From contig CAWJPY010000006.1 in assembly GCA_963844865.1 (NCBI GenBank), forward strand, positions 186,001 through 250,000: 64,000 bases of DNA. The letters are read 5' to 3'. Below the pieces are notes generated by a model, which did not search any database, was not told where the DNA came from, and was given only the letters and a program-made list of their open reading frames with translations. Shown here piece after piece: positions 44,754 to 53,870 of this stretch. The stretch comes from CAWJPY01 sp963844865. GTDB lineage: Bacteria; Acidobacteriota; Thermoanaerobaculia; Thermoanaerobaculales; Sulfomarinibacteraceae. The position numbers and the translations under genes are program-made. Positions within the stretch are counted from its first letter, which is position 1. Each line of letters starts with the position of its first letter.

Positions 44754-46049
44754 CTATTGGCATCCGTAGTCTCTTGAGCAGCCAGCGACTCGATCCAAGT
44801 ATTGCTCCGTGCATTTGCCGATTTCACTGTTCAAGCCTTGTTCGGAGAGCGAAGACTCCGGTTGATCATCGGGGAAAAGCTCGGTGTTGCAGTGTTCTCT
44901 CACACACCCGGACATTCTGTTGCCTCGTTCTTTCGGGTCCGCTATCGAGCCGGCATCTTCAAAACACTTGACCAGGTAACCCTCCGCACAGGCCGCTCCT
45001 TCTGCTTCTACCTTCTCCCGGTCCATTTCAAAATCGTACATATGAAACGCTGCATCGATACAGGATTTCAGAATGTCCTCCGCAGTCTTCCTGCAGGCGT
45101 CGTAGGCGCTTGATGGAGCTGTCGATAGATACCAAGACAATGAGGTGTAGCTTGAAGTATCGCTTGGGGTCTTCGCCAGCTCAGAAGACATCTTCCTACC
45201 GGACAAGAGGCGGTCATTCATCGCTCCTTCTCCGAAGCCACCCAGGATATGTTCGAGAGGTGGCTGCCTACTGTTCATGCTCGTGTTGTCCCCTGTGTCC
45301 GAACGCGTGCCAGTTGGCTCCGTGTCACAATCAGAAGTAGTGATCTGGACCTTTTCCGTCTTCCTTTTGCCCGTACAGACATCCTCGCTTTCGGACTCTT
45401 GCATGTCCTCATAGTCCTCGAGTACAAAGGCACTGGCGTACAGTCTGTACTGTTCGTCTCCAGCGTTTCCGCTGGTATCGAAGACCGGAAAGACCTGCAC
45501 TATTGGATTCTTGACTCCCTCTTTCCCATAGGGACCGCATCGTGAGCTGGTGTGCAGTCTCCCGTTGATTGAATGGCGGCCGAATTCCGAGTTCCCTGGC
45601 CTCCTGGTTACGTAGAGTTCCTTGAAGTGTTTGGCTCGATAGAGTGGGTTGTGCTTGCGGCATTCACTCTCGACACGACAACAGACTCGATGGTCTTCCT
45701 TCTCGAGGTTCTGCTCTTCCATGGACTCAGATATTCCCCCAGTCACATCGGTAACGTGCAAGTCGTAGAGTGGTCCGCAGACTGTGATCGTGACGCTTCG
45801 ATGAAGTCGGTAGTCTCGTGAGAATCTCTTGATCTTCTGCTTGGTGCTGTCGTCTTTGCTGTAGATGCATGAAGAACCATCGGCGATGATAACCTGACCC
45901 ATCCAGATCGCATCTTCATCTGACCAAGGGTCTTGGGCCATGAGTGCGGGAACTGAGCCGACCATGAGAAGAAGGGCAAAGAGACAGAGATATGGGCGTG
46001 AAGCGAGACGACCCGCCGTCGCCCGCCAGCACCCACTCGCCACGTTCAT
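44754..46049 (-). CDS. Secreted cysteine-rich protein of unknown function, partner of OmpA-family gene
   Basis: A 431-residue protein with an extended signal region (about residues 19-39, PYLCLFALLLMVGSVPALMAQ). The mature part has about 20 cysteines and a Ser/Asp/Glu-rich composition (DYEDMQESESEDVC). The end CTEQYLDRVAGC...YGC resembles the Cys pattern at the end of the family A protein at 21539, and the start WMGQVII recalls its W-x-G-x-I strand, but full-length similarity is not evident. The ATG overlaps the stop of the OmpA-family gene (ATGA), so the two are coupled. Base composition is visibly lower in GC than the neighbours, a sign of possible transfer. Confidence 0.7.
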   Translation of the reverse strand: MNVASGCWRATAGRLASRPYLCLFALLLMVGSVPALMAQDPWSDEDAIWMGQVIIADGSSCIYSKDDSTKQKIKRFSRDYRLHRSVTITVCGPLYDLHVTDVTGGISESMEEQNLEKEDHRVCCRVESECRKHNPLYRAKHFKELYVTRRPGNSEFGRHSINGRLHTSSRCGPYGKEGVKNPIVQVFPVFDTSGNAGDEQYRLYASAFVLEDYEDMQESESEDVCTGKRKTEKVQITTSDCDTEPTGTRSDTGDNTSMNSRQPPLEHILGGFGEGAMNDRLLSGRKMSSELAKTPSDTSSYTSLSWYLSTAPSSAYDACRKTAEDILKSCIDAAFHMYDFEMDREKVEAEGAACAEGYLVKCFEDAGSIADPKERGNRMSGCVREHCNTELFPDDQPESSLSEQGLNSEIGKCTEQYLDRVAGCSRDYGCQ

Positions 46050-46897
46050 GGCGAGACCTTGACGAGCTCGACCCGCCGATTCTTGGCGCGCCCGGCTTCG
46101 GTGGAGTTGTCGGCCACAGGCCGAGTCTCGCCGTAGCCCTCGGTCGTGAGCCGGTCGGCGGAGATCCCGTAGAGCTCCAGATACTGGGTGACGGTCGCGG
46201 CTCGGTGGCGAGAGAGCTCCAGGTTGTGCTCTGCCGAGCCGGAATTGTCGGTGTGACCCTGAACCTCCACTTTCAGCTCCGGGTTGGCTTGGAGAACCCT
46301 CACCACGTCTTCAAGGGTCGCCGCCGCCCCCACCTGGAGTGCGGCGCTGTCGGTGGCAAAGAGGATGCCGTAGACTGCGACCGAGCCCTGTCGCTCGAGA
46401 CCTCGACGCATCTCGTCGGCGGTCGTCCGTACGAACTCCAGACGCCTCTCGAGGGGCTTCTCGTCGACGATGTCCAGGGTGTACTCCCCGTCCGACGCCA
46501 AGAGGAACGCATAGGTGATTCCGCCGTCTGAGCGGGGTACCGAGAATTGCAGCTCATCCTCGGTCGCGGGAACCAGGATCTGTCCTCCGATTTCCCTGGT
46601 AGCCGCGACGTAGTTGTCGACGATCTCGACCTCGGAGAAGCTCTCATCGGGCTGGCCGTCCGGCCCGGGCTTCAGGTATTCCAGATGCCACAGCTTCCCC
46701 TTCTTGACCAGGTCGTGCGTCTCACCGCTGGCGTCGACCTCGGCAAACTCGTACCTCCCATACGTCTTCACCGAAGATTCATTTTTGTCGAGCACGAATC
46801 CTCGAATGGGCTTGACCATCGGGTGCTCGAGCTGCGCGAGTGCGGGCGCCGCACACAACGTGGCGACCACCGGCACGACCAGAAAGCTCACTCGCAT
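46046..46897 (-). CDS. OmpA-family protein with unknown N-terminal domain (paralog of 25016-25861)
   Basis: A 283-residue exported protein with a signal peptide (MRVSFLVVPVVATLCAAPALA). The N-terminal domain starts LEHPMVKPIRGFVL and contains RSDGGITYAFLLASDGEYTL and the IVDEKPLERRLEF link. The C-terminal OmpA domain has VYGILFATDSAAL, VEVQGHTDNSGSAEHNLELS and NRRVELVKVSP. It matches the protein at 25016-25861 from end to end. GGAGG lies seven bases before the ATG. The downstream secreted cysteine gene overlaps it by four bases. A role in anchoring or displaying its partner at the peptidoglycan/outer membrane is inferred from the domain. Confidence 0.85.
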   Translation of the reverse strand: MRVSFLVVPVVATLCAAPALAQLEHPMVKPIRGFVLDKNESSVKTYGRYEFAEVDASGETHDLVKKGKLWHLEYLKPGPDGQPDESFSEVEIVDNYVAATREIGGQILVPATEDELQFSVPRSDGGITYAFLLASDGEYTLDIVDEKPLERRLEFVRTTADEMRRGLERQGSVAVYGILFATDSAALQVGAAATLEDVVRVLQANPELKVEVQGHTDNSGSAEHNLELSRHRAATVTQYLELYGISADRLTTEGYGETRPVADNSTEAGRAKNRRVELVKVSP

Positions 46898-46916
46898 GGC
46901 GACCTCCAGTCGGGTG

Positions 46917-46934
46917 CAAGAAGTCCCCTTCTTG
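46917..46934. promoter_or_regulatory. Small hairpin in the leader of the OmpA-family gene
   Basis: CAAGAAG (46917-46923) and CTTCTTG (46928-46934) form a perfect seven-base-pair stem with a four-base loop, 20 bp upstream of the start codon. It could be an operator or an mRNA structure. Confidence 0.3.
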
Positions 46935-47400
46935 CCCAGACGCCGGGCAACGCTTCATCTGCATGACTCCAATTGGGGCCCTGCCTTAGTTGTATGGCGC
47001 CCTCGTTGAGGCGTCAACTCAAGATTGGTGCCACGGGCGTCACGTTGACAATGTTGTGGCGGCCCTGCGCGTGAAAGGGAAGATGCTTTGAAGGCGGAAG
47101 ATCTTGAACGCGGTTTGCGCGACGTTCACATGGGGTTCTCGCTGGGCGATAGTGTGTTCGAAGACGAGAACGAGACGGTCACGGTGTGGGTGGGCCTATG
47201 GGTACGCGGAGGCTGCTCGGCCGCGTAACGAGGCCCGTGCGCTTCTACCGCGAATGGACCATCCGGATCAGGAGTCCTGCGAGCCAACAGTCGCTGCGAT
47301 ACAGAAAGGTGACCATTCCTCTCTGACTGGCTCGGCGACGATCCGGGTCAGACATTCTTGAGGTCGTTTCTCCTGCCACCAATCGAGCTCACTCATGCAC
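46935..47400. other. Stretch without a convincing gene; possible 46-residue frame
   Basis: A plus-strand frame 47088-47228 (TTG start) encodes a 46-residue acidic peptide containing LKAEDLERGLRDVHMGFSLG, but it has only a weak ribosome-binding site. At 47020-47050 the sequence GGTGCCACGGGCGTCACGTTGACAATG-like DNA resembles the terminal repeat of the element at 22689-22827. Nothing else is recognisable. Confidence 0.4.
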
Positions 47401-48807
47401 TCAGTCGACGCGTGCACGGGAGCCCCGGAATGGACCCGCGGACGTCGCCGGGTGGGTCGTCGGCCCGACCCAGCCCTCCGGCACGCCGGTCTCCACCGGG
47501 TTGCCGGCGTCGATGCTCCACTCGTACCAGCCCCCGTCGTAGACCGCGATGCGCTCCCAGCCCAGCAGATAGGCGTAGAAGAAGGCCTCGCTCGCGCGCC
47601 AGCCGGTGCCGCAGTAAAAGGCGACGCGCTTGTCCGGCGTGATGCCCGCGGCACGCCACAGGGCCTCGATCTCCCGAGGATCGCGCATGGTGTTGTCGTG
47701 GTTGCGGTACGTCTCCATGTGGTAGGCGTCGCTGCCGCAGTTGCCGAAGACCGAGCCGGGGATGCGCCCCCGCGGCCCGATGTAGTGGTAGCCGCTGACC
47801 TCGCCGATGAACTCGGCCCAGCTCCGCATGCTGACCACCGCCGATCCCGGGTCCTCGAGGTACTGCCGCACCTCCTCGAGGTCGATCACGTAGTCGGGCC
47901 GCCCCGGGATCGCGGCCCCGAACGAGGCCGCCGCCTCGGGCACGGTCTCCGTCTTCTCCACCCGTCCACCCGCGGCCAGCCACGCGCCGAGCCCACCGTC
48001 CAGCACGCGCACGTCGCGGACGCCGGCGTACATCAAGAGGACGGCCGCGCGCATGGCGGCGATCTGGCCCGCCTCCCGTCCCGGCTGCGCCTGGCTCATG
48101 TCGGGACGCCCGCAGCGCCCGTAGAGGACGACGGTCGTGTCCGCGGTGATGCCGCGCTCGAGCAGCGCTTCGCGCAGCCCGTCGGGTGAGCGGCGGTTCC
48201 AGTGCTCGGGCTCCTCGACGGCGATGGTGTCCAGGTGCACGGCCCCGGGGATGTGGCCTCGGTCGTAGTCCTGGCGGTTGTCGAAGCTCACGTGCAGCAG
48301 CCTCCAGGGGCCGCCGTCGAGCTCGGGAGCCTGGCCCGTGCGCAGCAGATTGCTCAGCCATTCGGGGTGGACGAGCTGACGGTATCGCGGCAGGCGCTCC
48401 AGGGGCGCATCCTCGGCAGCCGCCCACGCCTGAGCCCCACCGGCAAGGACCTTCACCTTCCGACAGCCGAGCTCGCCCAGTCGCGCCGTCGCCATGTGGA
48501 CGTCACCGTCTCCCGACAACCCCGCGTCGTGCCCGACCAGGACGATGGATCGCTGCGGCGTCACGCGCCGAGCGTCCAGCATCTTCTCGAGCGCCGCCTC
48601 CGGAAGGGTCGCGAACCAGCTTCGCGGGAACGGCACGGCTCCGGGCACGTGGCCGCCGCGCGCCTCGTCCCGCAGTCGCCACCCGTGGTAGGCGGCGGTG
48701 GGCCTGACGTCCACGACCGCCACATCCCCGTCCCGCGCCTCGTGCTCGCCGCCGTGTTGCCCCTCCAGGATGCGAAGCAGCTCTGCAGCCTCGATCGTCC
48801 CCGTCAT
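47401..48807 (-). CDS. Triple-rhodanese sulfurtransferase (YnjE-like)
   Basis: A 468-residue cytoplasmic protein of three rhodanese domains, as in YnjE. Domain 1 (about 1-130, VAVVDVRPTAAYHGWRLRDE) has GHDAGLSGDG in place of the active-site loop and lacks the cysteine. Domain 2 (about 145-290) has VVLYGRCGRPDMSQ with a Cys in an unusual loop. Domain 3 (about 305-450) has the normal active loop FYCGTGWRASEAF. So the third domain probably does the sulfur transfer, moving sulfane sulfur to a thiol acceptor. The start at 48807 is chosen by domain fit; the frame is open upstream. No operon partner. Confidence 0.85.
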   Translation of the reverse strand: MTGTIEAAELLRILEGQHGGEHEARDGDVAVVDVRPTAAYHGWRLRDEARGGHVPGAVPFPRSWFATLPEAALEKMLDARRVTPQRSIVLVGHDAGLSGDGDVHMATARLGELGCRKVKVLAGGAQAWAAAEDAPLERLPRYRQLVHPEWLSNLLRTGQAPELDGGPWRLLHVSFDNRQDYDRGHIPGAVHLDTIAVEEPEHWNRRSPDGLREALLERGITADTTVVLYGRCGRPDMSQAQPGREAGQIAAMRAAVLLMYAGVRDVRVLDGGLGAWLAAGGRVEKTETVPEAAASFGAAIPGRPDYVIDLEEVRQYLEDPGSAVVSMRSWAEFIGEVSGYHYIGPRGRIPGSVFGNCGSDAYHMETYRNHDNTMRDPREIEALWRAAGITPDKRVAFYCGTGWRASEAFFYAYLLGWERIAVYDGGWYEWSIDAGNPVETGVPEGWVGPTTHPATSAGPFRGSRARVD

Positions 48808-49112
48808 GCCGCGCCCCCGTTGCCTGCGACCCGGCCAGGCCCGCCGCACACCCGATCCCGCAGGGACGGGCCGTGACGCCGGCCCTGCCCCGGCTCGGGG
48901 TGCCGGGTCCGTCCTCGGGTCCTGCTCTCCATGTTCCAACGTCAGCGCCGGAGAGCGGCTTCCGACACGGCGCCGCCGACCCAGCTCTGGGCATCAGGAC
49001 GTCCGAAAGAGGAGCGACAGCCCGCGCCGCTGCGGATGGCGACGGCACTGCCGCTCCTCGCACCGCGTTCGCAAGGGCGTCAGTCGAGACCGGCCTTTGC
49101 TGTCGCTTCGGT

Positions 49113-49985
49113 TTACAGCCTCCGGAACGCGAGGACCGCGCCGGCGCCCGCGATGAGGAGCACGAGCAGGATCGCGCCCCAGCGGTTCACCGTGGGGATG
49201 CCGGGGGCCGACTGCTGGGCGCCGCCGCAGATGTACACCATCATGTTGCGCATCATGTTGTACAGCTCGGGATAGCTCCCCGACTCGGTCCAGTCGTAGA
49301 TGCCGTAGTTACCGTTCCAGAACACCACGGCCATGCCGGTGCCGGCGTCCTCCGTCACCATGATCTTGGCGACGTTGTCGGCCAGGTCGTAGTTGACCTC
49401 CGAGACCATCAGGGCGCCCCGGGCAGTGTCGGCAACGGCGTCGTCGTTGTCGGAGTTCTCCGACTCGACATCGGTCTGCCCCACGAAGTTCCCGTAGGGC
49501 CCGTTCGAGATGGGATGGTCGGCGACGACATTCGAGTAGTAGCCGTCGGTGTAGTCACCATAGCTGGATGACCTGATGAGGTCGGCCATCAGGGGATCGT
49601 CCGGGCTCCCGATGACGTCGTATCCGGTGACGATCAACCTGCCGCCGGTCGCGAGCCAGGCGGCCACGGCGTCGTGCTCGGCCTGGGTGATGGCCCTACC
49701 GCTGCCGCCGTACCCCGACTGGTACCAGACGATGACGCTGTGCGCGGCCAAGAAGCTCGGGTCATCCATGTAGGCGATCGCTCCTCCGTAGCTCGGCTCG
49801 TTGTAGTTGAAGACCGTGTACGAGATGCCCATGCCCGACAGCGCACTCAGAAAGGTGCCGTTGTCCAGCGTGGAATCATCCGAGACCAGTGCGATCTCGC
49901 ACTGCGCCTGCGCACCGGCAAGGCCTGCGGTCAGGCAGACTGCGACGGCCAGGAACACGACGGCGATAGGGGACGTCAGCCTCAC
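49113..49985 (-). CDS. Exported ThuA/GATase-like protein with IPTL-CTERM-like sorting tail
   Basis: A 290-residue protein. Signal peptide at residues 1-27 (VRLTSPIAVVFLAVAVCLTAG). The body, CEIALVSDDSTLDNGTFLSAL, YTVFNYNEP, VIVWYQSGYGGSG and ATGGRLIVTGYDVIG, resembles the class I glutamine amidotransferase-like fold of ThuA or DUF4350 proteins. The C-terminus GIPTVNRWGAILLVLLIAG with a final FRRL is a variant IPTL-CTERM tripartite signal (motif, helix, basic end), used for envelope sorting. The GTG start at 49985 has GGAGG before it. Activity unknown; no matching sortase-like enzyme is in the window. Confidence 0.75.
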   Translation of the reverse strand: MRLTSPIAVVFLAVAVCLTAGLAGAQAQCEIALVSDDSTLDNGTFLSALSGMGISYTVFNYNEPSYGGAIAYMDDPSFLAAHSVIVWYQSGYGGSGRAITQAEHDAVAAWLATGGRLIVTGYDVIGSPDDPLMADLIRSSSYGDYTDGYYSNVVADHPISNGPYGNFVGQTDVESENSDNDDAVADTARGALMVSEVNYDLADNVAKIMVTEDAGTGMAVVFWNGNYGIYDWTESGSYPELYNMMRNMMVYICGGAQQSAPGIPTVNRWGAILLVLLIAGAGAVLAFRRL

Positions 49986-50043
49986 GACAACCTCCAGATC
50001 TCGTATGTTTTCGAGGCCGTTATACCACAGATTGTGATCTGAA

Positions 50044-51603
50044 TCACATGTCCTTGCCCTCGAGGTACGGTTGGAGTGCCACCTTCCCGACATCTTCCGA
50101 AGGCCCACCGCACGCTCCCGCTCGGCGGGTGAACACGCGCTGCGCCTGGGGAGAGCCCAGCGGCAGGGCCACCGACGCCACCGCCCCCTCGCGGACCCTG
50201 AACGCGGCCGTCACGTCCCCCGTGTAGGGACTCGACATCAGGAAGATGTCGTCGTGGAGGTGCTCCACAGCGAGCTTGACGCCGTGGAATCGAGCCACGA
50301 GGCCGTCTGATCCCGGCTGCACCTCCAGCCCTCCGAAGGGGACGTTCTCGTAGCAGCCCGCATACGCCGCGGTCTCGAGGGTCGGCTGCGCGTCGGGATC
50401 CTTCGCCTTGCGGAGAGCCTCCGCGGCGGCCGCTCGCATGGCCTCGATGCGCGCCGTCATGGCCTCGGCCGTCGCGAGCAGGTCCCTGCGGCCCGGCTCG
50501 TCGAGGGTCAGCTCGGCCGCCCGCTCGGCCAGGATGTCGGGGAGTGCGGTCACGGCGGTGTTGGCGAGCACCGCGATGGCCACGTCGTCCTCCGGGAAGA
50601 GCCGCGCCACGCTCGTGAAGCCGACGCCCCCGCCTCCGTGGAAGAGCTGGCGGCGGCCCCGCCACGTTGAAACGTACCATCCGAGCCCGTAGGCCCGCAC
50701 CTCGCCCCTTGAGCTCCGAACGGCGGTTTGGGGCGTCCAGGTCTCCGCCAGGGCTTTCTCGTCGACGATCAGCGTCCCGTCCACCGTGCCACGCCCCAGC
50801 AGCAGCTCGAGCCACCGCGCCACGTCGACGGCGGTGGAGTACAGGCCCATGGCAGGTGCGCCGACCCCCAGCTCGATCGGGTCCAGGACCCTTACCGAAC
50901 CCGCGTCTTTGACGTGACCGCAAGACGTCTGCGCATCTCCTGCGGGAGGTCCCACCGTGGTGGAGGTCATGCCCAGCGGTCCGAGCAGCCGTTGGGCCAC
51001 CACTTCGCCCCACGGCGCGCCGGCCGCCCTGGCGATGGCCTCACCCGCCAGGATGAAGCCGAGGCCGCTGTATGCGAAACGGTCCCGAAGCTCGCCCGCC
51101 GGCTCGAGGGCCGCCAATCGCGGCACGACCCAGCCCGGCCCCGCGTCCACGTTGATCCAGAGGATGGAGTGCTCGCCGAGGCCGCTCCGGTTGGCGAGCA
51201 GGTCACGCAGAGTCACCCGTTCAGCCGCCACGGGGTCGGAGAGCTCAAGCTCGGGAACCAGGGCGCGGACCCTGGTGTCCCACTGCAGCGTCCCCTCACC
51301 CACGAGCACGGCCGCAGTCGTCGCGGTGAACGCCTTGGTCAGCGAGGCCAGCGAGAACGACGTCTGCGCCGTCACCGGGTCGGCCTCCCCGATGCAGCGC
51401 ACCCCATGGGTGAGGATCACCGGATCGCTCTCCCCCGTCGCCACCACGACCACCGCGCCCGTCACCTGCAGCGCGTCAGCGGCCCGAGCGAAGAAGGACT
51501 CCAGCTCCCCCCGCCAGTCGGGGTCAGCTTCACCCGCCGCCACCATGAGGGGCGACAGCAGCATCAGCGCCCATGAAACGGTCGCGAGGATCTTTCGTGT
51601 CAT
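50044..51603 (-). CDS. Exported serine hydrolase of the beta-lactamase class C family
   Basis: A 519-residue exported protein. Signal peptide (ILATVSWALMLLSPLMVAAG), then the beta-lactamase/DD-peptidase fold with the nucleophile motif SLASLTKAF (SxxK), the YSGLGFI motif (YxN-type position with Ser-Gly) and a C-terminal HGGGGVGFTS loop in place of KTG. A further C-terminal domain of about 110 residues (YAGCYENVPFGGLEVQPGS) is of the DUF3471 type. Likely an esterase or peptidase rather than a true beta-lactamase. GAGGGAG precedes the ATG. It is divergent from a CadC-like regulator 106 bp away, which could control it. Confidence 0.85.
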   Translation of the reverse strand: MTRKILATVSWALMLLSPLMVAAGEADPDWRGELESFFARAADALQVTGAVVVVATGESDPVILTHGVRCIGEADPVTAQTSFSLASLTKAFTATTAAVLVGEGTLQWDTRVRALVPELELSDPVAAERVTLRDLLANRSGLGEHSILWINVDAGPGWVVPRLAALEPAGELRDRFAYSGLGFILAGEAIARAAGAPWGEVVAQRLLGPLGMTSTTVGPPAGDAQTSCGHVKDAGSVRVLDPIELGVGAPAMGLYSTAVDVARWLELLLGRGTVDGTLIVDEKALAETWTPQTAVRSSRGEVRAYGLGWYVSTWRGRRQLFHGGGGVGFTSVARLFPEDDVAIAVLANTAVTALPDILAERAAELTLDEPGRRDLLATAEAMTARIEAMRAAAAEALRKAKDPDAQPTLETAAYAGCYENVPFGGLEVQPGSDGLVARFHGVKLAVEHLHDDIFLMSSPYTGDVTAAFRVREGAVASVALPLGSPQAQRVFTRRAGACGGPSEDVGKVALQPYLEGKDM

Positions 51604-51697
51604 CGTGTGCTCCCTCTTCGAAAGTCGGTTCTGAAATTCGGCCGGCACACTGGGCTCGAGCAGCGTTCCTCTCGCCTCCGCCGCCGGGCGGAGCAGG

Positions 51698-51703
51698 TAC
51701 ACT
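51698..51703 (+). promoter_or_regulatory. Predicted -10 element of the winged-helix/TPR regulator gene
   Basis: TACACT lies six bases before the GTG start at 51710, and there is no Shine-Dalgarno sequence. The spacing implies a transcript that starts at or near the GTG. Confidence 0.4.
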
Positions 51704-51709
51704 CGTGCC

Positions 51710-53818
51710 GTGACCCGCCCGGAAGCTCCAGAGGCGCCGGCCGCGCTGCGGATCGGCGGGTGGATGGTGTTTCCCTCCCTGAGCCGTCTCGACCGGGACG
51801 ACTCCTCGGTCCACCTCGAGCCCAAGGTGATGGACGTGCTGCTCTGCCTCGCCAGGCGTCCTGGCGAGGTGCTCTCCAAGGAGGAGATCCTGGACTCCGT
51901 CTGGCGTGTCGAGCACGTCGCCGACAGCACCCTCAGCCATGCCGTGGCGGAGCTGAGGCGGGCCCTCGGCGACGACGCCCGGCGCCCCCGCTACATCGAG
52001 ACCATCCCGAAGCGGGGCTACCGGCTGATCGCCACGGTGGAGGCGGCGTCTCGACCTGAACCGGCGCCGGTGCCGGACGCACAGAGACCTCGACGGTGGA
52101 TGCGAGTCGGTGCCGGGCTCGTGCTGCTGTCGGTCCTGGTCGTCCTCGCCTGGTCTCTCGCCCGCCGCGACGACCCGGGGCCGGCCGGGGCGCCGCGGAT
52201 CGTGGTCCTGCCCTTCGCGAACCTGGGCGACCCGGCGCACGATCACTTCGCCGCCGGCATCACCGACGAGATCATCAGCCGCCTGGCGACCGTGCGGGGG
52301 CTGCAGGTGGTGTCGCGGACCACCGCCTTCAACTACGACGCCACCGGCAAGAGCGCGCGTGACATCGGGCGCGATCTGGACGTCGACTACATCCTGGAGG
52401 GGGCCGTCCGGTGGAGCGGTGACACCGATCCCGCCGTCGTCCACGTCACCCCGCAGCTCATCCGCACACGGGACGACAGCCACCTCTGGAGCGGCCGCAT
52501 CGACCGCCATCCGGAGCGCGTCCTCGATGTCCAGGGCGAGATCGCACAGCGGGTCGTGGACCACCTCGACCTGCGCCTGGCACGCACTCAGATGCGGGAC
52601 CTGACCAGGCCCCAGACGAGCGATCCCGCCGCCTACCAGGCGTACCTCGAGGCCCTCGAGCGCCGCCGCTCCCTCGACCGGAACGATGTGGTGACCGCCC
52701 TCCAGATGTACCGCCGCGCGGTGGAGCTGGATCCTGCCTTCGCCCAGGCGTGGGCCGGTCTCGCCGAGGCCAGCGGCAGGATCTCCCACCTCGGCTACGA
52801 TCGTGCGCCCGAGCGCTGCGAGACCGCCCGGCTCGCCCTGGAGAAGGCGCGTGCGCTGGCGTCCAACGCACCCGAGACACTGCGAGCCGCCGCCTTCTTC
52901 GAGTACTACTGCCAGGGCGACGCCATCGCCGCCCGGTCCGCTTTCGAGCGCGCCCTCGAGCGCTGGCCGGGCGACGCCCTCGCCATGTCGGGCATGGCGT
53001 ACGCGTGCCGCAGGATGGGCCGCTGGGAGGAGGCCGAGTCGTGGTTCCGGCGCGCCGTGGAGCTGGACCCGCGCAACCCCACCGTCCTGTTGAACCTGGG
53101 CGCCCACCTCTGCTTCGGCCACCACTACGGGGAGGGGCTGGCCGCGGTGGACCGCGCCATCGAGCTCGCCCCCGACCTCCGCGCCGCCTACTTCGCCAGG
53201 TGCGCCGCGCTGTGGATGGGATGGGGTGACGCCCGGCGTGCCGCCGAGATGCTCGAGCGGGTTCCCGGTCCCCGCGACGGTGCCTGGTACGGCTACGCCT
53301 TCTCGAACGCGTGCTATGCCGGAGACTCCACGGAGGCTTTGCGCCTGGCCCACGAGGCGCCCACCTCCCACCTGTCGCAGATGCAGGGGTGTCTCGCGGC
53401 GACCGTGGCTGAAGCGCCCGAGGCGACGACGATCTGCTCGGAGGCGGCGTTGCACTACCGCTCGATCAGCGATCGAGACCCGGACCACCAGTGGCCCCGT
53501 CTCCTGCTGGCCAGGACGAGCTCTCTGGCCGGACGACACGCCGAGGCGGAGCGGGAGGCGGCCGCCGCCCTCGCCATGCGGTCGCCCGAGACGGATGCCG
53601 TGGGGCACGCAGAGGCGCTGCTCGTGCAGGCGCAGGTGCTCGGACGGGCGGGAAGGACCGGGGAGGCCGTGGCGCTGGTCGAGCAGCTCCTCGATGAGTC
53701 CTCCACACTCAGCCCAGCCCTGCTGCGTATCGACCCGGAGTGGGCCCCCTTGCGGGGTGTCCCACGGATCGAGGAGATCATCCGGACCGGCGTCCTCCCT
53801 TCCGGCGAGCAGTCCTGA
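51710..53818 (+). CDS. CadC-like winged-helix regulator with TPR repeats
   Basis: A 702-residue protein. An N-terminal OmpR/PhoB-type winged helix (about residues 14-108: LEPKVMDVLLCLARRPGEVL, DSTLSHAVAELRRALGDD and RYIETIPKRGYRL) is followed by one transmembrane helix (about 131-150, VGAGLVLLSVLVVLAWSLAR) and an extracytoplasmic part. That part begins with a TolB-like strand pattern (IVVLPFANLGDP, DYILEGAVRW) and ends in several tetratricopeptide repeats (FAQAWAGLAEAS, DALAMSGMAYACRR). Such one-component membrane regulators sense envelope signals and bind DNA directly. The likely target is the divergent hydrolase gene. GTG start, probably leaderless. Confidence 0.88.
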   Translation: MTRPEAPEAPAALRIGGWMVFPSLSRLDRDDSSVHLEPKVMDVLLCLARRPGEVLSKEEILDSVWRVEHVADSTLSHAVAELRRALGDDARRPRYIETIPKRGYRLIATVEAASRPEPAPVPDAQRPRRWMRVGAGLVLLSVLVVLAWSLARRDDPGPAGAPRIVVLPFANLGDPAHDHFAAGITDEIISRLATVRGLQVVSRTTAFNYDATGKSARDIGRDLDVDYILEGAVRWSGDTDPAVVHVTPQLIRTRDDSHLWSGRIDRHPERVLDVQGEIAQRVVDHLDLRLARTQMRDLTRPQTSDPAAYQAYLEALERRRSLDRNDVVTALQMYRRAVELDPAFAQAWAGLAEASGRISHLGYDRAPERCETARLALEKARALASNAPETLRAAAFFEYYCQGDAIAARSAFERALERWPGDALAMSGMAYACRRMGRWEEAESWFRRAVELDPRNPTVLLNLGAHLCFGHHYGEGLAAVDRAIELAPDLRAAYFARCAALWMGWGDARRAAEMLERVPGPRDGAWYGYAFSNACYAGDSTEALRLAHEAPTSHLSQMQGCLAATVAEAPEATTICSEAALHYRSISDRDPDHQWPRLLLARTSSLAGRHAEAEREAAAALAMRSPETDAVGHAEALLVQAQVLGRAGRTGEAVALVEQLLDESSTLSPALLRIDPEWAPLRGVPRIEEIIRTGVLPSGEQS

Positions 53819-53870
53819 GCCGTCGTCCACGCCCTCGCGATCCGACGCGTGCGAGACCGGGCCGGCGGAT

